Positions 63,519 through 64,000 of a DNA stretch of 64,000 nucleotides are shown one piece after another. Position 1 is the stretch's first letter, and every line of letters begins with the position of its first letter. The stretch is taken from positions 310,001 to 374,000 of the forward strand of contig JAOSJU010000001.1 in assembly GCA_027493945.1 (NCBI GenBank). Reading direction: 5' to 3'. The position numbers and the translations under genes are program-made. The stretch comes from Burkholderiaceae bacterium (GTDB lineage: Bacteria; Pseudomonadota; Gammaproteobacteria; Burkholderiales; Burkholderiaceae_E). The notes under the pieces are model-generated. The model worked only from the letters and a program-made list of their open reading frames with translations. It made no database searches and had not been told where the DNA came from.

Positions 63519-63578
63519 CGCACCATCATCGTGCACTCCCCGGTGGTGCACCGCGATGCAGCACCCCGTCCTGGTGCA
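63519..63578. promoter_or_regulatory. NtrC-type enhancer sites upstream of glnA
   Basis: Three dyad-like sites: 63519-63535 (CGCACCATCATCGTGCA, 15 of 17 positions of TGCACCA-N3-TGGTGCA), 63532-63550 (TGCACT...TGGTGCA) and 63560-63578 (GCACC...TGGTGCA). They lie about 110-165 bases upstream of the predicted glnA start, the usual enhancer range for sigma-54 promoters. Confidence 0.75.
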
Positions 63579-63603
63579 TCCGACCCTGCGCAGTACAGGG
63601 CCA

Positions 63604-64000
63604 TCAGCTGCCGACCGGAAGATTGCCGGCCGGCGACTCGTCGGGCCAGCGAAAGTCGGCGAAGCGCTCGCGCAGCCGCGCTTTCCAGAACTTGCCGGTC
63701 GAGGTGCGCGGCACCGCGTCGATGAACTCGAAGGCGTCGGGCAACTGCCAGCGGGCGAATTTCGGCGCGATGAACGCGCGCAGTTCCTCGCCACTCACCG
63801 TGGCACCCGGCTTGGCGACCACGCAGGCGAGCGGCCGCTCGCCCCATTTGGGGTGTGCGATTGCGATCACCGACGCTTCGGCCACCGCCGGATGCGCCAT
63901 GATCGCGTTCTCCGGGTCGACCGAGCTGATCCACTCGCCGCCCGACTTGATCAGGTCTTTCGTGCGGTCGGCGATGCGGATGTAGCCGTTCGCGTCGATC
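63604..64000 (-). CDS. Acyl-CoA synthetase (AMP-forming), C-terminal part
   Basis: The C-terminal domain of an ANL-superfamily ligase, 5' end outside the window. The hinge motif DRTKDLIKSGGEWISS and the C-terminal catalytic lysine region RTSTGKFWKARLRE are clear. The WISSVDPENAIM variant is typical of long-chain or short-chain fatty-acid CoA ligases of this group. It ends in ESPAGNLPVGS. About 300 bases with regulatory sites separate it from glnA. Confidence 0.9.
   Translation of the reverse strand, partial: IDANGYIRIADRTKDLIKSGGEWISSVDPENAIMAHPAVAEASVIAIAHPKWGERPLACVVAKPGATVSGEELRAFIAPKFARWQLPDAFEFIDAVPRTSTGKFWKARLRERFADFRWPDESPAGNLPVGS

Overview
The window is a high-GC chromosome segment from a beta-proteobacterium of the order Burkholderiales. 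The best evidence is gene order. The minus-strand run ndk-rlmN-pilF-rodZ-ispG-hisS-yfgM-bamB-der-hfq-hflX-hflK-hflC-DUF2065-hisZ-purA-phosphoribosyltransferase, followed by tRNA-Leu and rnr, is the arrangement known from Burkholderia, Ralstonia and Bordetella relatives. Genus and species cannot be fixed from the sequence alone.

Layout. 0-19 kb holds the core block above (RNA decay, purine and histidine synthesis, the HflKC/FtsH membrane complex, Hfq, ribosome assembly, outer-membrane assembly, isoprenoid synthesis, pilus and cell-shape factors). 19.3-24.9 kb has a Bax-inhibitor-1 family membrane protein facing rlmD, a DEDD exonuclease, nlpD, pcm and surE; rpoS, which normally follows nlpD, is not there. 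24.9-25.7 kb is a non-coding block of two nested palindromes. 25.7-33.3 kb is a Chp-type chemosensory operon (two response regulators, CheW, a transducer, a hybrid CheA) followed by a CBS protein. 33.5-41.7 kb carries metY, a second palindromic element, an alpha/beta hydrolase, a YihY-type membrane protein, DUF2069, dusA, a LuxR-type regulator, a vapBC toxin-antitoxin module overlapping trxC, and a DAHP synthase. 41.7-47.6 kb is a heavy-metal-type RND efflux operon with one small unrecognised periplasmic protein. 47.8-57.8 kb holds an orphan thiamine-diphosphate enzyme, a FrnE-type DsbA protein, small membrane and DUF2283 proteins, two tRNAs (Ala-GGC, Glu-UUC), folD, prlC, a glutaredoxin-like protein, a CmpX-like mechanosensitive channel and exodeoxyribonuclease III. 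57.8-58.5 kb is a third palindromic region, between the convergent genes xth and ntrC. 58.5-63.6 kb is the nitrogen-control operon glnA-DUF4124-ntrB-ntrC, with a clear sigma-54 promoter and NtrC-type sites upstream of glnA. The window ends inside an acyl-CoA ligase.

Two signals stand out. First, there is a dispersed family of long inverted-repeat elements (24.88-25.73, 34.79-34.95 and 57.77-58.52 kb). They share two kinds of hairpin core while carrying different flanking arms, sit at gene ends, supply stop codons, and in one case extend into the coding ends of two unrelated genes. Second, about 15 single-base frame disruptions hit conserved genes. All seven deletion-type cases become in-frame if a CCGG is restored to CCWGG, the Dcm methylation motif. 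That points to a systematic long-read sequencing error rather than to pseudogenes, so the disrupted genes are annotated here as probably intact.
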